Below are positions 5,532 to 5,551 of a stretch of DNA of 5,551 nucleotides, in pieces. Location: positions 1-5,551 of the forward strand of contig LJCR01000187.1 in assembly GCA_001399705.1 (NCBI GenBank), read 5' to 3'. The position numbers and the translations under genes are program-made. How positions within the stretch are numbered: position 1 is the stretch's first letter; every line of letters begins with the position of its first letter. The notes under the pieces are model-generated. The model was given only the letters and a program-made list of their open reading frames with translations, ran no database searches and was not told the DNA's origin. This DNA comes from Kouleothrix aurantiaca (GTDB lineage Bacteria > Chloroflexota > Chloroflexia > Chloroflexales > Roseiflexaceae).

Positions 5532-5551
5532 TTCCCCTTCAAAAGCGACTC

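Overview
The window is GC-rich bacterial DNA with dense coding and four genes. The organism is probably a member of the Chloroflexota, perhaps Chloroflexales/Roseiflexus- or Kouleothrix-like. That placement is an inference from memory: the GyrA and Crp-family proteins read like that group, and the 7-bp GACCACC-type intergenic repeat resembles repeats I recall from it. No search was possible.

Layout, left to right. (1) Bases 1-1026, + strand: the 3' part of a GAF plus HD-GYP protein, a probable cyclic-di-GMP phosphodiesterase, cut by the left window edge. (2) Bases 1045-1083: a perfect 17-bp stem with a 5-nt loop, a bidirectional terminator between convergent genes. (3) Bases 1099-3597, - strand: complete gyrA (832 aa), with a near-consensus sigma-70 promoter and a leader of about 80 nt. 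(4) Bases 3598-3962: a 365-bp gap holding the gyrA promoter, a possible divergent promoter, an inverted array of 7-bp repeats, a small hairpin and a doubtful 56-aa ORF. (5) Bases 3963-4700, - strand: a calcineurin-like metallophosphoesterase whose promoter is placed so that its transcript should be leaderless. (6) Bases 4701-4850: a divergent control region. (7) Bases 4851-5531, + strand: a complete Crp/Fnr-family regulator.

The most informative region is the 150-bp divergent control region. The regulator gene has a perfect TATAAT but no recognisable -35. In its place, centred 41.5 bp upstream of the predicted start of transcription, is a Crp-type palindrome matching 8 of 10 consensus half-site bases. 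The encoded protein carries the Crp-type R-E-x3-R recognition helix, so positive autoregulation is likely. The divergent phosphoesterase belongs to the superfamily that includes cAMP phosphodiesterases of the CpdA type, so a cyclic-nucleotide feedback pair is possible but unproven.

GyrA carries two notable natural residues. Valine sits at the main quinolone-resistance position (E. coli Ser83, M. tuberculosis Ala90). Valine also replaces the first arginine of the PVHRR motif. I found no RNA genes, CRISPR array, insertion sequence or clearly new multi-gene system.
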